From assembly GCA_013141115.1 (NCBI GenBank), contig JABFRP010000002.1:2344647-2408646 (forward strand): 64,000 bases of DNA. Direction: 5' to 3'. The first letter of the stretch is position 1; each line of letters opens with the position of its first letter. The position numbers and the translations under genes are program-made. This document shows positions 45,472 through 55,356 of this stretch, piece after piece. The stretch comes from Ferruginibacter sp. (GTDB taxonomy: Bacteria; Bacteroidota; Bacteroidia; Chitinophagales; Chitinophagaceae). The notes beneath the pieces were generated by a model. The model saw only the letters and a list, made by a program, of their open reading frames with translations. It did not search any database and was not told where the DNA came from.

Positions 45472-46152
45472 CTATTCATTACCCATTATATCCGGCCTTC
45501 TATCTTTAGTGCGTTGTAAACTTTGTTCTACCCGCCATTCTTCAATCAGTTTATGATTACCACTTAATAAAATGTCGGGTACTTTCCAGCCACGAAATTC
45601 CTCGGGCCTGGTGTATACCGGCGGCGCTAATAAATTATCCTGAAACGAATCGGTTAATGCACTGGTTTCATCATTCAATACACCCGGTATCAACCTGCCA
45701 ATGGCATCTGTTAACACCGCTGCTGCAATTTCGCCGCCGCTTAATACATAATCTCCAATAGAAATTTCTTTGGTTACAAAATGATCCCTGAAGCGTTGGT
45801 CGATTCCTTTATAGTGGCCGCAAATCATCAATAGGTTATTTTTTAAAGAAAAACTATTGGCCATTTTCTGATTAAAGGTTTCTCCATCCGGCGTTAAATA
45901 AATTACTTCATCGTAGGTGTTTTGTTTTTGCAAACTTTCAATGGCATTTACTAAAGGCTCCATCATCATTACCATTCCGGCACCGCCACCAAAAGCATAA
46001 TCATCTACCTGCGCCCTGGCATAAGTAGTGTAGTCTCTTAAGTTAATTACGTTTACTTCAAGCAAACCTTTGTCTTTTGCTCTTTTTAAAATGGAGTGTG
46101 CAAAAGGAGATTGCAATAAATCAGGTACCACAGAAATAATATCAATTTTCAT
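45472..46152 (-). CDS. trmD: tRNA (guanine(37)-N(1))-methyltransferase
   Basis: This SPOUT-fold enzyme methylates G37 in tRNAs reading CUN, CCN and CGG codons, which prevents frameshifting. I choose ATG 46152 (MKIDIISVVPDLLQSPF), giving 226 residues. Visible are DDYAFGGGAGMVMMMEPL, LMICGHYKGIDQRFRDHF, EISIGDYVLSGGEIAAAVL with the SAM-binding knot, and the C-terminal YTRPEEFRGWKVPDILLSG. It is divergent from a lipoprotein gene. Confidence 0.96.
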   Translation of the reverse strand: MKIDIISVVPDLLQSPFAHSILKRAKDKGLLEVNVINLRDYTTYARAQVDDYAFGGGAGMVMMMEPLVNAIESLQKQNTYDEVIYLTPDGETFNQKMANSFSLKNNLLMICGHYKGIDQRFRDHFVTKEISIGDYVLSGGEIAAAVLTDAIGRLIPGVLNDETSALTDSFQDNLLAPPVYTRPEEFRGWKVPDILLSGNHKLIEEWRVEQSLQRTKDRRPDIMGNE

Positions 46153-46229
46153 GCTGCAAATCTTTAACAAATTATTGGTTTTGTAATTATTTTTTTTGAG
46201 GTAAACTTTGTTCGATCAAATTATCACCT

Positions 46230-47210
46230 ATGATTAAAAATCTTTACCCCTTATTAATTGCTGCTTTTCTTTTTTCATGTTCCAGCTATCTGCCGTATTC
46301 AAGTGCCAACCAGGTAAAATCAATAACAGATATTCCGTTAAAAGCATCAACAGCAAATATTGATTGCTTTTTTAATAATCAAATTCCCGCTAAACCTTTT
46401 TACAGGGTAAAAATTACAGAAGTAACCGGTGATGCCAATGCAAGCTACGATGAATTAATTATCTCAATAAAAAATAAGGCCAAACAAGAGGGATTGGATG
46501 GCGTTTTGATTTTAGATAAAAAGCAGGAAAATGCCTATGAAAATTTGAATCAAAAAATAAATGTTAGAGACACTTCTGTTAATTATTATACGCAATTGGC
46601 AAAGCCTTATCAAAAACTTACCGCTATTGGAATAAAATATATTGACAATATAAATTATCTGGATACAATTGTAAAGGCAACCAGCTTTGAATTTGGCAAC
46701 AACAATACCAAAGGAAACAGTACGGCGAAATTTGATTTTTATGGTAATCAAACCGGCAGAAGCAATTCGGAATTTGATACGTGGTATGTAGATAGCATCG
46801 AGCCATTTGAAATAGACAAGCATTTGCTATTGGCAGTTAAAGGTTGGCAGTACAAAACAATAGATGCCAGCAGTAGCGAAATAATTGCTTTTAAAAAGCA
46901 GGTGGGTGATGTTGTAAAGATTGATGTTAAACGAGATTACAACGATGCCAATAAATTTTCCTTTCAGTTTTTAAGCAGCTTAGTAGGCAAGCCAATTAAA
47001 TACTTATTAAAGCTGGAGAAAAATGCACAGGGCAAAATTGTTAAAAAAACATTGTATAAAAAGAATATCATTATTTGGGTAGAAGATATTTTTTATACCA
47101 ACAACGCAATAGCGGGTTACAAACGTTATCGTTTTAATAAGGGTAAAGAAGAAATAATTTTCTCTGCCAGCAATCAATATTTTTCTGTAAAGGATTTACC
47201 TGAATTGTAA
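46230..47210 (+). CDS. Lipoprotein of unknown function
   Basis: This 326-residue protein has a lipobox (AAFLFSCSSYL). The region FFNNQIPAKPFYRVKITEV and the passage IISIKNKAKQEGLDGVLILD suggest an alpha/beta domain, and a WD-free C-terminal half ends VKDLPEL. I recognise no known family. It is convergent with the S4-domain gene. Confidence 0.7.
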   Translation: MIKNLYPLLIAAFLFSCSSYLPYSSANQVKSITDIPLKASTANIDCFFNNQIPAKPFYRVKITEVTGDANASYDELIISIKNKAKQEGLDGVLILDKKQENAYENLNQKINVRDTSVNYYTQLAKPYQKLTAIGIKYIDNINYLDTIVKATSFEFGNNNTKGNSTAKFDFYGNQTGRSNSEFDTWYVDSIEPFEIDKHLLLAVKGWQYKTIDASSSEIIAFKKQVGDVVKIDVKRDYNDANKFSFQFLSSLVGKPIKYLLKLEKNAQGKIVKKTLYKKNIIIWVEDIFYTNNAIAGYKRYRFNKGKEEIIFSASNQYFSVKDLPEL

Positions 47211-47214
47211 CTAA

Positions 47215-47601
47215 TTAAATTTCTCCTGTAAAATCATCCAGGTCTCTTTTATCTTTTTTAGTAGGCCGGCCTTGTTTACTCATTCTTTTACCTGTATTAA
47301 AAACGGCTGCCTGAAATTTAATGCGGTCCAATTCTTCAGCAGGCGTAATGTCCATATAAAATTTTATGGCTTCGCTGTACTGCACCCGGTGATCGAGCAG
47401 GTTGGTAACTTTAATTACCCAGCGCTTTGCTTCGGTCTTTACTTCGTATTCATCGTTTATATTTACGGCTCTTGCTGCCTTACAATTATCTCCATTTAAT
47501 TTTACTTTGCCTTTATCGCAGGCGTCACCGGCCTGGCTTCGGGTTTTAAACAGGCGGATGGCCCATAAATATTTATCCAGTCTTAATTTTTCTTTTTCCA
47601 T
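47215..47601 (-). CDS. S4-domain RNA-binding protein (Hsp15/HslR-like)
   Basis: This 128-residue protein has an S4 RNA-binding domain (RLDKYLWAIRLFKTRSQAGD, then CDKGKVKLNGDNCKAARAVN) and a basic C-terminus (RMSKQGRPTKKDKRDLDDF). Hsp15 binds stalled 50S subunits carrying nascent chains, so a ribosome-rescue role is likely by homology. It is complete and convergent with the lipoprotein gene. Confidence 0.92.
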   Translation of the reverse strand: MEKEKLRLDKYLWAIRLFKTRSQAGDACDKGKVKLNGDNCKAARAVNINDEYEVKTEAKRWVIKVTNLLDHRVQYSEAIKFYMDITPAEELDRIKFQAAVFNTGKRMSKQGRPTKKDKRDLDDFTGEI

Positions 47602-47753
47602 AAATTTTAAACTTCCTGTCAGGTTTTCTATACAAAATTACAGCTTCTTTATTTTGCACTTTAAGTAATACGGGTTCAAAAATAAATCCTTTTATACCAA
47701 TGGTTACTTTCACTGAAGGTATTTGCTTATTTTTAGTTCTTAAAATTATACTT

Positions 47754-49964
47754 ATGAAGTTGAGGATTATTGCACTCCACCTGCTTTTTATTTTTGCAGT
47801 TCAGTTATCGTTTGCCCAGCGTGGCCGTATTAACTGGACAACAGATGGCAACGCTTACACCAAAATTAAAGACGGTAACATTGTAAGGGTTGACCCTAAA
47901 ACCGAAGCAGAAACCATTCTTATAAAAAAAGAACAACTAACGCCTGCAGGTTACCCCACATTAAAACCACAAGCCTACGCTTTTAGTAACGATAATACCA
48001 AACTGTTGCTGTTTACCAATACCGCAAAAGTGTGGCGCTATAATACCCGTGGCGATTATTGGGTATTGGATATTGCTTCCAACAAAATAACACAACTGGG
48101 CAAGGGACGGCCGGCACAAACATTAATGTTTGCCAAATTTTCTCCTGATGGGAAAAAAGTAGCGTATGTAAGTGAACACAATTTGTTTGTAGAAGAGGTG
48201 GCCTCTAACATCATTAAAAAATTAACCAATGATGGTACAAGAAAATTAATTAACGGCACTTTTGATTGGGTGTATGAAGAAGAGTTTGGTTGCCGTGATG
48301 GTTTCAGGTGGAGCCCCGATGGAAGTAAAATAGCTTTTTGGCAGGTAGATGCCACCAAGATCAGGGATTATTTTATGTTGAATACCACAGATAGTAATTA
48401 CTCAAAAATTATTCCGGTGGAGTATCCAAAAGTGGGTGAAGCACCCTCGCCGGTAAAGATTGGTGTTACCGATGTGTCATCGGGGATTATCCGCTGGATG
48501 CAAATTGAAGGCGATCCGCAGCAACATTATTTACCCCGTATGGAGTGGAGTGGCGCTAATGAATTAATTGTACAGCAGCTCGATCGCAAACAGCAGGAAA
48601 GCAGGTTAATGTATTGCAACACTACCGATAAAACGGTGCATACCTTTTGGGCCGAAAATGATGATGCCTGGGTAGATTTAAACTCTGCTGATATTTTTGG
48701 CGAGCCAGGTGGTTTTCCATTTATCAATAAAGGGCAGGATTTTATTTGGGTAAGCGAAAAAGATGGCTGGCGCCATATTTATAAAATTAGCCGTGATGGT
48801 AAAACAGAAACTTTGCTTACCAAAGGCAATTACGATATTGATGTAATTAAAAGTATTGATGAGGCCAACAACTATATTTATTTTACAGCATCACCGGCAA
48901 ATGCAACACAACTATATTTATACAGAATACGTATAGAAAATAAAACGGGTGTTTTAGATAAATTAAAAAAAGTAAAAGATGAAGCGGAATTGGTAAGCGC
49001 CGAAAATTTAGCGGGTACGCATAGTTATAATATTTCTCCCAACGGAAAATTTGCCACGCATTCCTTCTCTAATTTTAATACGCAGCCGGTAACCGAGTGG
49101 ATAACCTTACCGGATAATAAACCCATTAGTATGGCAAAAAGTATTGCCGCATCAATTAAAACAGATAACAATAATGATGTGGAATATTTGCAGATCACTA
49201 CCGAAGATAATGTAACACTGGATGCATGGATCAACAAACCGAAAAATTTTGATCCTGCAAAAAAATATTCGGTGGTATTGTATGTGTATGGCGAGCCAGC
49301 TGCTAATACAGTGCAAAACAGTTATGGTAACCACAGCAATTATTTATACGATGGCGATATGAGGGCCGATGGCTACATTCAGGTTTCCATTGATAACCGG
49401 GGTACGCCAATGCTTAAAAGTGCAAAGTGGCGCAAATCTATTTACCGCAAAATTGGTTCTATAAATGTGAGGGACCTGGCAATGGGCATGAAAAAATTAT
49501 TACAAGACAAAACTTATTTTGATAAAGACCGTGTAGCGGTTTGGGGCTGGAGCGGTGGTGGTTCTTCTACATTAAATTTAATGTTTCAATATGCCGATAT
49601 TTTTAAAACCGGTATTGCTATTGCAGCGGTGGGCAACCAACTAAATTATGATAATATTTACCAGGAGCGTTACATGGGGTTGCCGCAGGAAAACAGGGAA
49701 GATTTTGTAAAAGGCTCACCTATTTATTATGCTAAAAATTTAAAAGGAAATTTATTGTATATACACGGCACCGGCGATGATAATGTGCATTACAGTAATG
49801 CCGAGCAATTGGTAAATGAACTGATAAAATACAATAAGCAGTTTCAGTTTATGCCTTATCCCAACCGTACACACGGCATATCCGAAGGGGAGGGAACATG
49901 GCAACATTTAACCACATTGTACACCACATATTTAAAACAACATTGTTTGCCGGGGGCAAAATAA
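47754..49964 (+). CDS. S9-family dipeptidyl peptidase IV-like serine protease
   Basis: This exported protease of about 736 residues has a signal peptide (MKLRIIALHLLFIFAVQLSF, then AQ) starting at ATG 47754. The N-terminal beta-propeller (KFSPDGKKVAYVSEHNLFVE, GTFDWVYEEEFGCRDGFRWS) contains the Glu pair (EEEFG) that binds the substrate amino terminus in DPP-IV. The C-terminal alpha/beta hydrolase has Ser in AVWGWSGGGSSTLN, Asp in GTGDDNVHYSNAEQ and His in PYPNRTHGISEGEG. It probably cleaves X-Pro or X-Ala dipeptides in the periplasm. Confidence 0.94.
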   Translation: MKLRIIALHLLFIFAVQLSFAQRGRINWTTDGNAYTKIKDGNIVRVDPKTEAETILIKKEQLTPAGYPTLKPQAYAFSNDNTKLLLFTNTAKVWRYNTRGDYWVLDIASNKITQLGKGRPAQTLMFAKFSPDGKKVAYVSEHNLFVEEVASNIIKKLTNDGTRKLINGTFDWVYEEEFGCRDGFRWSPDGSKIAFWQVDATKIRDYFMLNTTDSNYSKIIPVEYPKVGEAPSPVKIGVTDVSSGIIRWMQIEGDPQQHYLPRMEWSGANELIVQQLDRKQQESRLMYCNTTDKTVHTFWAENDDAWVDLNSADIFGEPGGFPFINKGQDFIWVSEKDGWRHIYKISRDGKTETLLTKGNYDIDVIKSIDEANNYIYFTASPANATQLYLYRIRIENKTGVLDKLKKVKDEAELVSAENLAGTHSYNISPNGKFATHSFSNFNTQPVTEWITLPDNKPISMAKSIAASIKTDNNNDVEYLQITTEDNVTLDAWINKPKNFDPAKKYSVVLYVYGEPAANTVQNSYGNHSNYLYDGDMRADGYIQVSIDNRGTPMLKSAKWRKSIYRKIGSINVRDLAMGMKKLLQDKTYFDKDRVAVWGWSGGGSSTLNLMFQYADIFKTGIAIAAVGNQLNYDNIYQERYMGLPQENREDFVKGSPIYYAKNLKGNLLYIHGTGDDNVHYSNAEQLVNELIKYNKQFQFMPYPNRTHGISEGEGTWQHLTTLYTTYLKQHCLPGAK

Positions 49965-50073
49965 AAACACAATTTTGTAACGGGCTGGATCTCTATGGTC
50001 AGCTTCATTGGCAGAGTTTACCCTGACGAAGGAAGGGCACTCTTGTACAATATTTCTTTATTCAACTTTTATC

Positions 50074-50105
50074 AAAGCGGTCGATAGACCGCTTTTTTAT
50101 TTTTT
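50074..50105 (+). terminator. Terminator after the S9 peptidase
   Basis: AAAGCGGTC pairs with GACCGCTTT around GATA, followed by a T-rich tail. It stands about 110 nt after the stop and 55 nt before the next start. Confidence 0.82.
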
Positions 50106-50160
50106 AAAAAAGTACTTTAAACCATTTTGTAATTACCGGGTCATAAACAAAATGACTTTT

Positions 50161-50460
50161 ATGAAAACATACATCTTAAAAATGATATCACTGCTGATGA
50201 TAGCAGTATCATTTACTGTAGCAGCAGAAGCACAAATTATTGTAAAGGTTCGTCCGGCAGCACCTGCATGTAGAGTTAGGCCCGTTTCGCCATCGCCTGC
50301 CTATGTTTGGGTTGGCGGAAATTATATTTGGCGTAGCGGCCGCTATGTTTATACGGATGGTTACTGGGCTGCACCAAGAGCGGGCCACTATTGGGTAGAA
50401 GGACATTGGAAGCATCGCCGTGGCGGCTGGGTTTGGGTGCCGGGCCGTTGGAGAAGGTAA
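50161..50460 (+). CDS. Exported WXXGXW-repeat protein
   Basis: This 99-residue protein starts at ATG 50161 (MKTYILKMISLLMIAVSF) with a signal peptide ending AEAQ. The mature part consists of tandem aromatic repeats: VWVGGNYIWRSGRY, DGYWAAPRAGHYWVEGHW and GGWVWVPGRW. This is the W-x2-G-x-W pattern known from small exported proteins of unknown role. An ATG three codons upstream (50152) is equally possible. The longer ORF from 50008 would translate the terminator region and is rejected. Confidence 0.8.
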   Translation: MKTYILKMISLLMIAVSFTVAAEAQIIVKVRPAAPACRVRPVSPSPAYVWVGGNYIWRSGRYVYTDGYWAAPRAGHYWVEGHWKHRRGGWVWVPGRWRR

Positions 50461-50606
50461 AAGGAAACAAATAGTTTTAACGGGATAACAGATGTAAGTG
50501 AAGCCTGCGTTGTGCAGGCTTCCTTGCGTTGTATACTTGCTTAAGCAAACAGTATGTTTTGTTATATAAAAATCACTTTGTACTTTACATAGTACAATCA
50601 TGCGCT

Positions 50607-51329
50607 ATGCAAAACATTAAGCTAGACAATTTATTGCTGATAGATATTGAAACAGTGCCACAGCACCCCTCTTTTGATTTACTATCCGAAGACTGGCAGC
50701 ATTTGTGGGAAGAAAAGACACAACGCTCTTTACCCGACTTTACTTCTGCTGCAGAATTTTATCCGCAACGTGCCGGCGTAATGGCCGAGTTTGCAAAAAT
50801 TGTTTGCATCAGTATTGGTTATTTTACCAAACAAGGCAATGCATTGCAACTGCGGTTAAAATCTTTTTACGGCGATGACGAAAAAAAATTGCTGCAGGAA
50901 TTTGTTACTACTGTAAATCAAATGGAAAGTAAGAATAATAAATGGAGTTTTGCGGGGCACAACATTAAAGAGTTTGATATACCCTTTATCTGCCGCAGGC
51001 TTTTAATAAATGGTTTGCCCATTCCTCCTTATCTCGATTTTCAAAACATGAAACCCTGGGATACCAACACCATTGATACTTTTCAATACTGGCGCTTTGG
51101 CGATTATAAAAATTACACTTCTTTAAAATTATTAGCTGCTGCCTTAGGTGTGCCTTCGCCCAAAGATGATATTGATGGCAGCATGGTAGCCGAGGTATAT
51201 TGGAAGGAAAAAAATATTGAACGCATCGCCACTTACTGCCAAAAAGATGTGGTAACAACCGGTAATATTATTCTTCGGTTTAAAAATATGGAATTGCTTA
51301 AGGAGAGTGAGGTGGTGATTGTAAAATGA
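50607..51329 (+). CDS. 3'-5' exonuclease, PolB-like (RNase H fold)
   Basis: This protein of about 240 residues starts at ATG 50607 (MQNIKLDNLLLIDIETVPQ) and belongs to the predicted 3'-5' exonucleases related to the DNA polymerase B exonuclease domain. The DEDDy residues are visible: DIET near the N-terminus, NIKEFDIPF with the second Asp, and YCQKDVVTTGNIIL with the last Asp and its nearby Tyr. A role in DNA repair or processing is inferred from the family. A terminator follows. Confidence 0.9.
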   Translation: MQNIKLDNLLLIDIETVPQHPSFDLLSEDWQHLWEEKTQRSLPDFTSAAEFYPQRAGVMAEFAKIVCISIGYFTKQGNALQLRLKSFYGDDEKKLLQEFVTTVNQMESKNNKWSFAGHNIKEFDIPFICRRLLINGLPIPPYLDFQNMKPWDTNTIDTFQYWRFGDYKNYTSLKLLAAALGVPSPKDDIDGSMVAEVYWKEKNIERIATYCQKDVVTTGNIILRFKNMELLKESEVVIVK

Positions 51330-51349
51330 GCTTTTAAAAATTGCACCCA

Positions 51350-51387
51350 GGGTTGCCAACCTTTTAAAGGTTGGCAACCCTTTTTTT
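51350..51387. terminator. Convergent terminator
   Basis: GGGTTGCCAACC pairs with GGTTGGCAACCC around a short AT loop and is followed by a T-run. It lies between the exonuclease gene and the minus-strand T9SS pseudogene and could serve both. Confidence 0.87.
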
Positions 51388-51389
51388 AA

Positions 51390-53789
51390 TTATCTTATTA
51401 AAATAAAATATCCCTTAACCATTTTTTGTACGCCGCCTGCAAAGCGGTAGCTGCATTGGTAAATATAACCACCCATTGGTTGTTTGCTGCCTTTATACAT
51501 TCCATTCCAGCCGTTTTGTTGATCGGTGGTTTCAAATACGGGTTGCCCGTAGCGGTTAAATATTTGTAAATGATAAAAAGGTAATGGCTGGCTTACGGCA
51601 GGTTTAAAAATGTCGTTTTTATTATCGTTATTGGGTGTAAAACTGTTGGGTATAAAAACTGTGGTGGGGCAATTTTTAATTACCACTTCCGATGTTTTTG
51701 AAAGCGTGCAGTTGGGTAAACGCTCTGCATTAATGCTGTACACCGTAGTTTGTGTAGGGTAAGCCACTAAAGTTTTATTGCGTAATAAAGAATTGGTGGT
51801 GGGCTGCCAGGTAATATTGTTTATATCGCCGGGCAGTACTATAAATGCAGTGTCATTAAGGCAAATGGTTTGTGTGGCAGACAAAATAAAACTGGTATCG
51901 GATAATATTACTTTTATGCTATCAGTTTTTGTAATGCCGCAACTGTCTGCTGCCGTAATGGTATAAACACCTGCACTGCTAACAGTTAGCTGCTGATTAA
52001 CTATATTGCCTTGCCAGATATAATTGCTGTAACCAGCGTTAGCATTAAGCACTAAAGTTTTACCTGGGCAAAGCATACTATCCGTATGTTTAATAAGTGC
52101 TGGCATTTTAGGCACTACAGCTTTTACCAAAAAGCTGTCTTTAACCACACAGTCGGTTAAGCTGGCACGTATATAGCCGGTAAAAGTTTTTTTAAAGGTT
52201 AAGGTAATGGCACTGTCGCCTTCGATGTTTACAATAGCGGCAACAGTGGTATCAATGCCCCAATCTAAATTTTTAAAGCAGCCGGTGTTTTTGCTTACTG
52301 TATAGCGCACAGGTACACCCACACATGCAGCAGCTGGACCATTTATATGTACACTATCGCAGCGACTTACAATTTTGCAAACTAATTCTTTAGTAACAAT
52401 GGCAGTATCCTCTGTAAACATCACATTATTGCTGGTAATTACATTGGTTTTTACATTATCCCATGTAAATGATTGTTTAATCAGACTAAAAGGATGACGT
52501 GTAAGTATGTTTGTATCTTTTCCAAAACAACTTAAAGCGTCCGATGGCCCAAAGTTGCTAATACGTGCATACTCAGTAGTTAATATACCTGCTTGTGTGT
52601 AATGATATAAAAAATGAAGATTTTGTTTGTCATCAAAATTTACAGAGTTTCTATAAGGGGTTCCAAATGTTGATGGCAGACTCAATTTTCTACTTCTTAT
52701 AACAGCATCTTTTTTATCAAATGTTACAAAGTATTTTTTCTCTGCTGTTGTTTATGCTTTCTGTTAAGTAAGAAATTTGTTTCTGATTATTAAAGTCATA
52801 ATATATTTCAAGGTTATTAAGGGGGATATTATTTCTATAATAATAATTATGTACAGAATTTAAATTGGCATCTAGTAGGCTGTTAAATAATATACTGGAA
52901 GGATTATAGGCTCCATTTCCCAAATCAATCATTATTTGTCCTGACATTGAATAGCTGTTATCGGCGTTATATTTAATCAAAGATGTTGCAATTCCCTTCA
53001 CTAAGGGATCGCTGATTGTTTTGTACGCATTACTTTCAATAATGCTGCCATCGGCATCGTTTAATTTAGTAAGAATAGTATATGATTCAGAACCCGGCCC
53101 AGGCATTTGCTGATTACTGGCTCTGCCAAGAAGAATGATTGTATTATTATTATAAATAGGAAAGCTGCTTATACTAGATGTTACGGATAAGTTCATCCCA
53201 AGGCTTTTACTCCAAATTAGATTGCCATCAAGGTCTAATTTTGCAATAATACTTGAGTAATCATATGGTTGTGTATTAAATTGCATCGTAGCTGTAAAAT
53301 AAATTGCATTACTGGTAATAGTAATATTTTTATAACCCTATTGTCTGGGGAATAGAATAAATGAGTTTGCGATAATCTAAAACGTTTTGCCCATAGCATA
53401 TTGCCATTTGTATCTATTCTACTTATTAATAGTTCAGGATTATTGTTTATTGCCCCTCCCCAAATGCCAGTACATACAATAGTTCCATCTGGGGCAGTAA
53501 AACTATTTCTGTTAGACACATCTCTACCCGGGATATAGAATTTTTTTGCCCATAGCATGCTATCACCCCAACTAGTTTTTAAAAATGCTATACCATATTT
53601 TAATCCCTCTAAATACTCACCAGTAAAAATATTATTGCCCGATGTATCGGGATGATTAAAAAGTGAGGCGCCTTTACTATCAAATACATATTTAATTCTA
53701 AAACTACTGTCAGAACAATAATTTTGTTGGCTGTAATTTGTTAACGCCAGCAAAATTATAATTGTAGTAAAATATATTTTTTTTTGCAT
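51390..53789 (-). pseudogene. T9SS type B sorting-domain protein broken by two frameshifts
   Basis: Three adjacent fragments (53789 to about 53335, about 53335 to 52740, and 52740 to 51390) read as one protein of about 800 residues in three frames. The first begins MQKKIYFTTIIILLALTNYS, a signal peptide. The middle carries GNLIWSKSLG-type repeats. The last ends with the CHU_C/gliding-associated sorting domain (FIPNSFTPNNDNKNDIFKPA, FNRYGQPVFETTDQQNGWNG, KMVKGYFILIR). The first shift lies near 53330-53345, after SPDN, where the next frame resumes GYKNITITSNAIYFTATMQF. The second is at the T6 run 52734-52739, where EKYFVTFDKKDAVIR joins the downstream frame. Both fit single-base insertions. As written, the CTD cannot be joined to the signal peptide. 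Confidence 0.83.
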
Positions 53790-53800
53790 AAAAAATTATA

Positions 53801-53826
53801 AGTAGCCGGCTTAATAGCCGGCTACT
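53801..53826 (-). terminator. Terminator after lipoprotein gene at 53.8 kb
   Basis: AGTAGCCGGCT pairs with AGCCGGCTACT around a 4-nt loop. It sits just past the lipoprotein stop on the minus strand and is followed by a T-rich tract leading to the next gene. Confidence 0.8.
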
Positions 53827-53835
53827 ATTTTAATT

Positions 53836-55020
53836 TTAGATTGACCATACTTCAGTAATCCATGTGAATTCGCTACCCCAAAACGCTCCGGGATTAGAGC
53901 CAGGTGTTAGATATAATATATCACAAACAGAGGTCTTTACATTTCGATACCTTACTAACCAAGTACCAGAACCATAAACCATATTTTTTAAATTTAAAGC
54001 GCCAGTAGGTGTCATTGTTGGAGATAGAATAGGTGAAGGGGGAACGGTTTCTCCCCAATGTATAGTACTAGTTTGGTCATTCCAAAGTAAACTTCCTGAA
54101 CCAGAGTTTACTTGCCTGTATTCAAGTTGTTGAGCATCAACCGCCGACCAGCCACTTGGATATGAACAGACAACGTTAACTCCCCCAACTTGAGCATATT
54201 GGCCACTACTTGCAGGAGGGGAAACAAAAACTTTGTCTATTCTGTTGCAAGGTTGATAAGACTGATTAGAAAGAGTTGGTGCATTTGTAGAACCAGATTG
54301 AACCACACCTCCTAGTAAAGAACATGTACCCTCTATACTAAGAGAACCAGAAATTTGTGCACCACTACCAAAATAGCTATTGGGGACATTCTCAAAATTA
54401 TAAGTTACTTCATAGAGTTTATTATTAAAGCAGGTAGGGTCAGCACTAAGATACTTTATTGTAAAGTCATAAGGAGTAACTGCGGCGTAAGAAGTATGTG
54501 TAAGTGGCGAACCTCCACCAGGAGCTATGATCTGCAAATACCCCCAGGTATCTGGTAAATCATCCACAGAAAAGTAAGATGGAGTAAAAGGAACACTAAT
54601 TGTCCAGTTTGCTGTTAGCTTACTTTTATCTGAACTCTCACATATGTATAAACGTTGGACATAATTTAATGTATAGGTTACAACTAAAGCCCCAGCGTTT
54701 GGCGCATTATTGCAAGTATAACAGAGGCCACTAGTTCCACTGGACACATTGATTCCGTCACTTCCATATAAATTAGCCATATTGCCGCTAACATCTTTAT
54801 AAAAATATTTATTGGCTTTTTTATTTACATTAAAAATTACTCCGGCACCTACATTACCATACCGTTCTTTTATCGCTTTTATTATTTCTGCTTTTACAGT
54901 TTCAGCTTCTTTGGGGCTTACTGCGCCAACATCTGTTTTTTTACAACTTTTTATCATCAGCATAAAAGCTACTACAGCCATTACTGTACCTAAAAATTTT
55001 AGGGAGGTTATTATTTTCAT
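53836..55020 (-). CDS. Lipoprotein of unknown function
   Basis: This 394-residue protein begins MKIITSLKFLGTVMAVVAFM and has a lipobox-like LMIKSCKKTD. After a short Lys/Glu helix (EAETVKAEIIKAIKERYGNV) the protein is rich in Ser, Gly, Tyr and paired cysteines (LCYTCNNAPNAG, TCSLLGGVVQSG). The C-terminal half looks like a beta-sandwich with aromatic positions. No domain is recognised. Its plan resembles the lipoprotein at 35481-36398 and both sit next to T9SS cargo genes, but direct similarity is weak. Confidence 0.73.
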   Translation of the reverse strand: MKIITSLKFLGTVMAVVAFMLMIKSCKKTDVGAVSPKEAETVKAEIIKAIKERYGNVGAGVIFNVNKKANKYFYKDVSGNMANLYGSDGINVSSGTSGLCYTCNNAPNAGALVVTYTLNYVQRLYICESSDKSKLTANWTISVPFTPSYFSVDDLPDTWGYLQIIAPGGGSPLTHTSYAAVTPYDFTIKYLSADPTCFNNKLYEVTYNFENVPNSYFGSGAQISGSLSIEGTCSLLGGVVQSGSTNAPTLSNQSYQPCNRIDKVFVSPPASSGQYAQVGGVNVVCSYPSGWSAVDAQQLEYRQVNSGSGSLLWNDQTSTIHWGETVPPSPILSPTMTPTGALNLKNMVYGSGTWLVRYRNVKTSVCDILYLTPGSNPGAFWGSEFTWITEVWSI

Positions 55021-55356
55021 TGAGTTTGTGTTTTTAGTTATTATTAAATAATCGTACTAATACACATGCTTAAACAGGTTAACTTTTGGTATTGAATGCG
55101 TGGGGTAAATAATAACACTAAGGAGGTTGGTATGGATTGGCGGAGTAAAATAATAGTGAAACACCTGCCCTGTTATTTGATATAACAATAAAAAGCAATT
55201 TGGGGGGGGTGATTCTCATTGAGTGGAATTTATTATGTAATATAATACAAAAGCCGTAATATGTAAAATTTATTTCATAAAAAGTTACACTGATAATCTA
55301 AAAATAACAAGCCCGCTGTTTTTGCAGCGGGCTTGTTATTTTTAATTCAATTTATC
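55021..55356. other. Intergenic region with a strong terminator
   Basis: This stretch of 336 bp has no supported ORF. It contains an unusual G8 run near 55203 and ends in the terminator of the PHP-domain gene. The promoter of the lipoprotein gene must lie at its left edge, but no consensus is clear. Confidence 0.5.
55301..55342 (-). terminator. Terminator after the PHP-domain T9SS gene
   Basis: AAAATAACAAGCCCGCTG pairs perfectly with CAGCGGGCTTGTTATTTT around a 6-nt loop, an 18-bp stem. It begins 15 nt after the stop codon on the minus strand. Confidence 0.92.

Noticed and set aside
50500..50522. Hairpin GAAGCCTGC...GCAGGCTTC as a terminator of the WXXGXW gene
   Set aside because: No T-run follows on either strand, so I do not call it; it may be a weak structure only.
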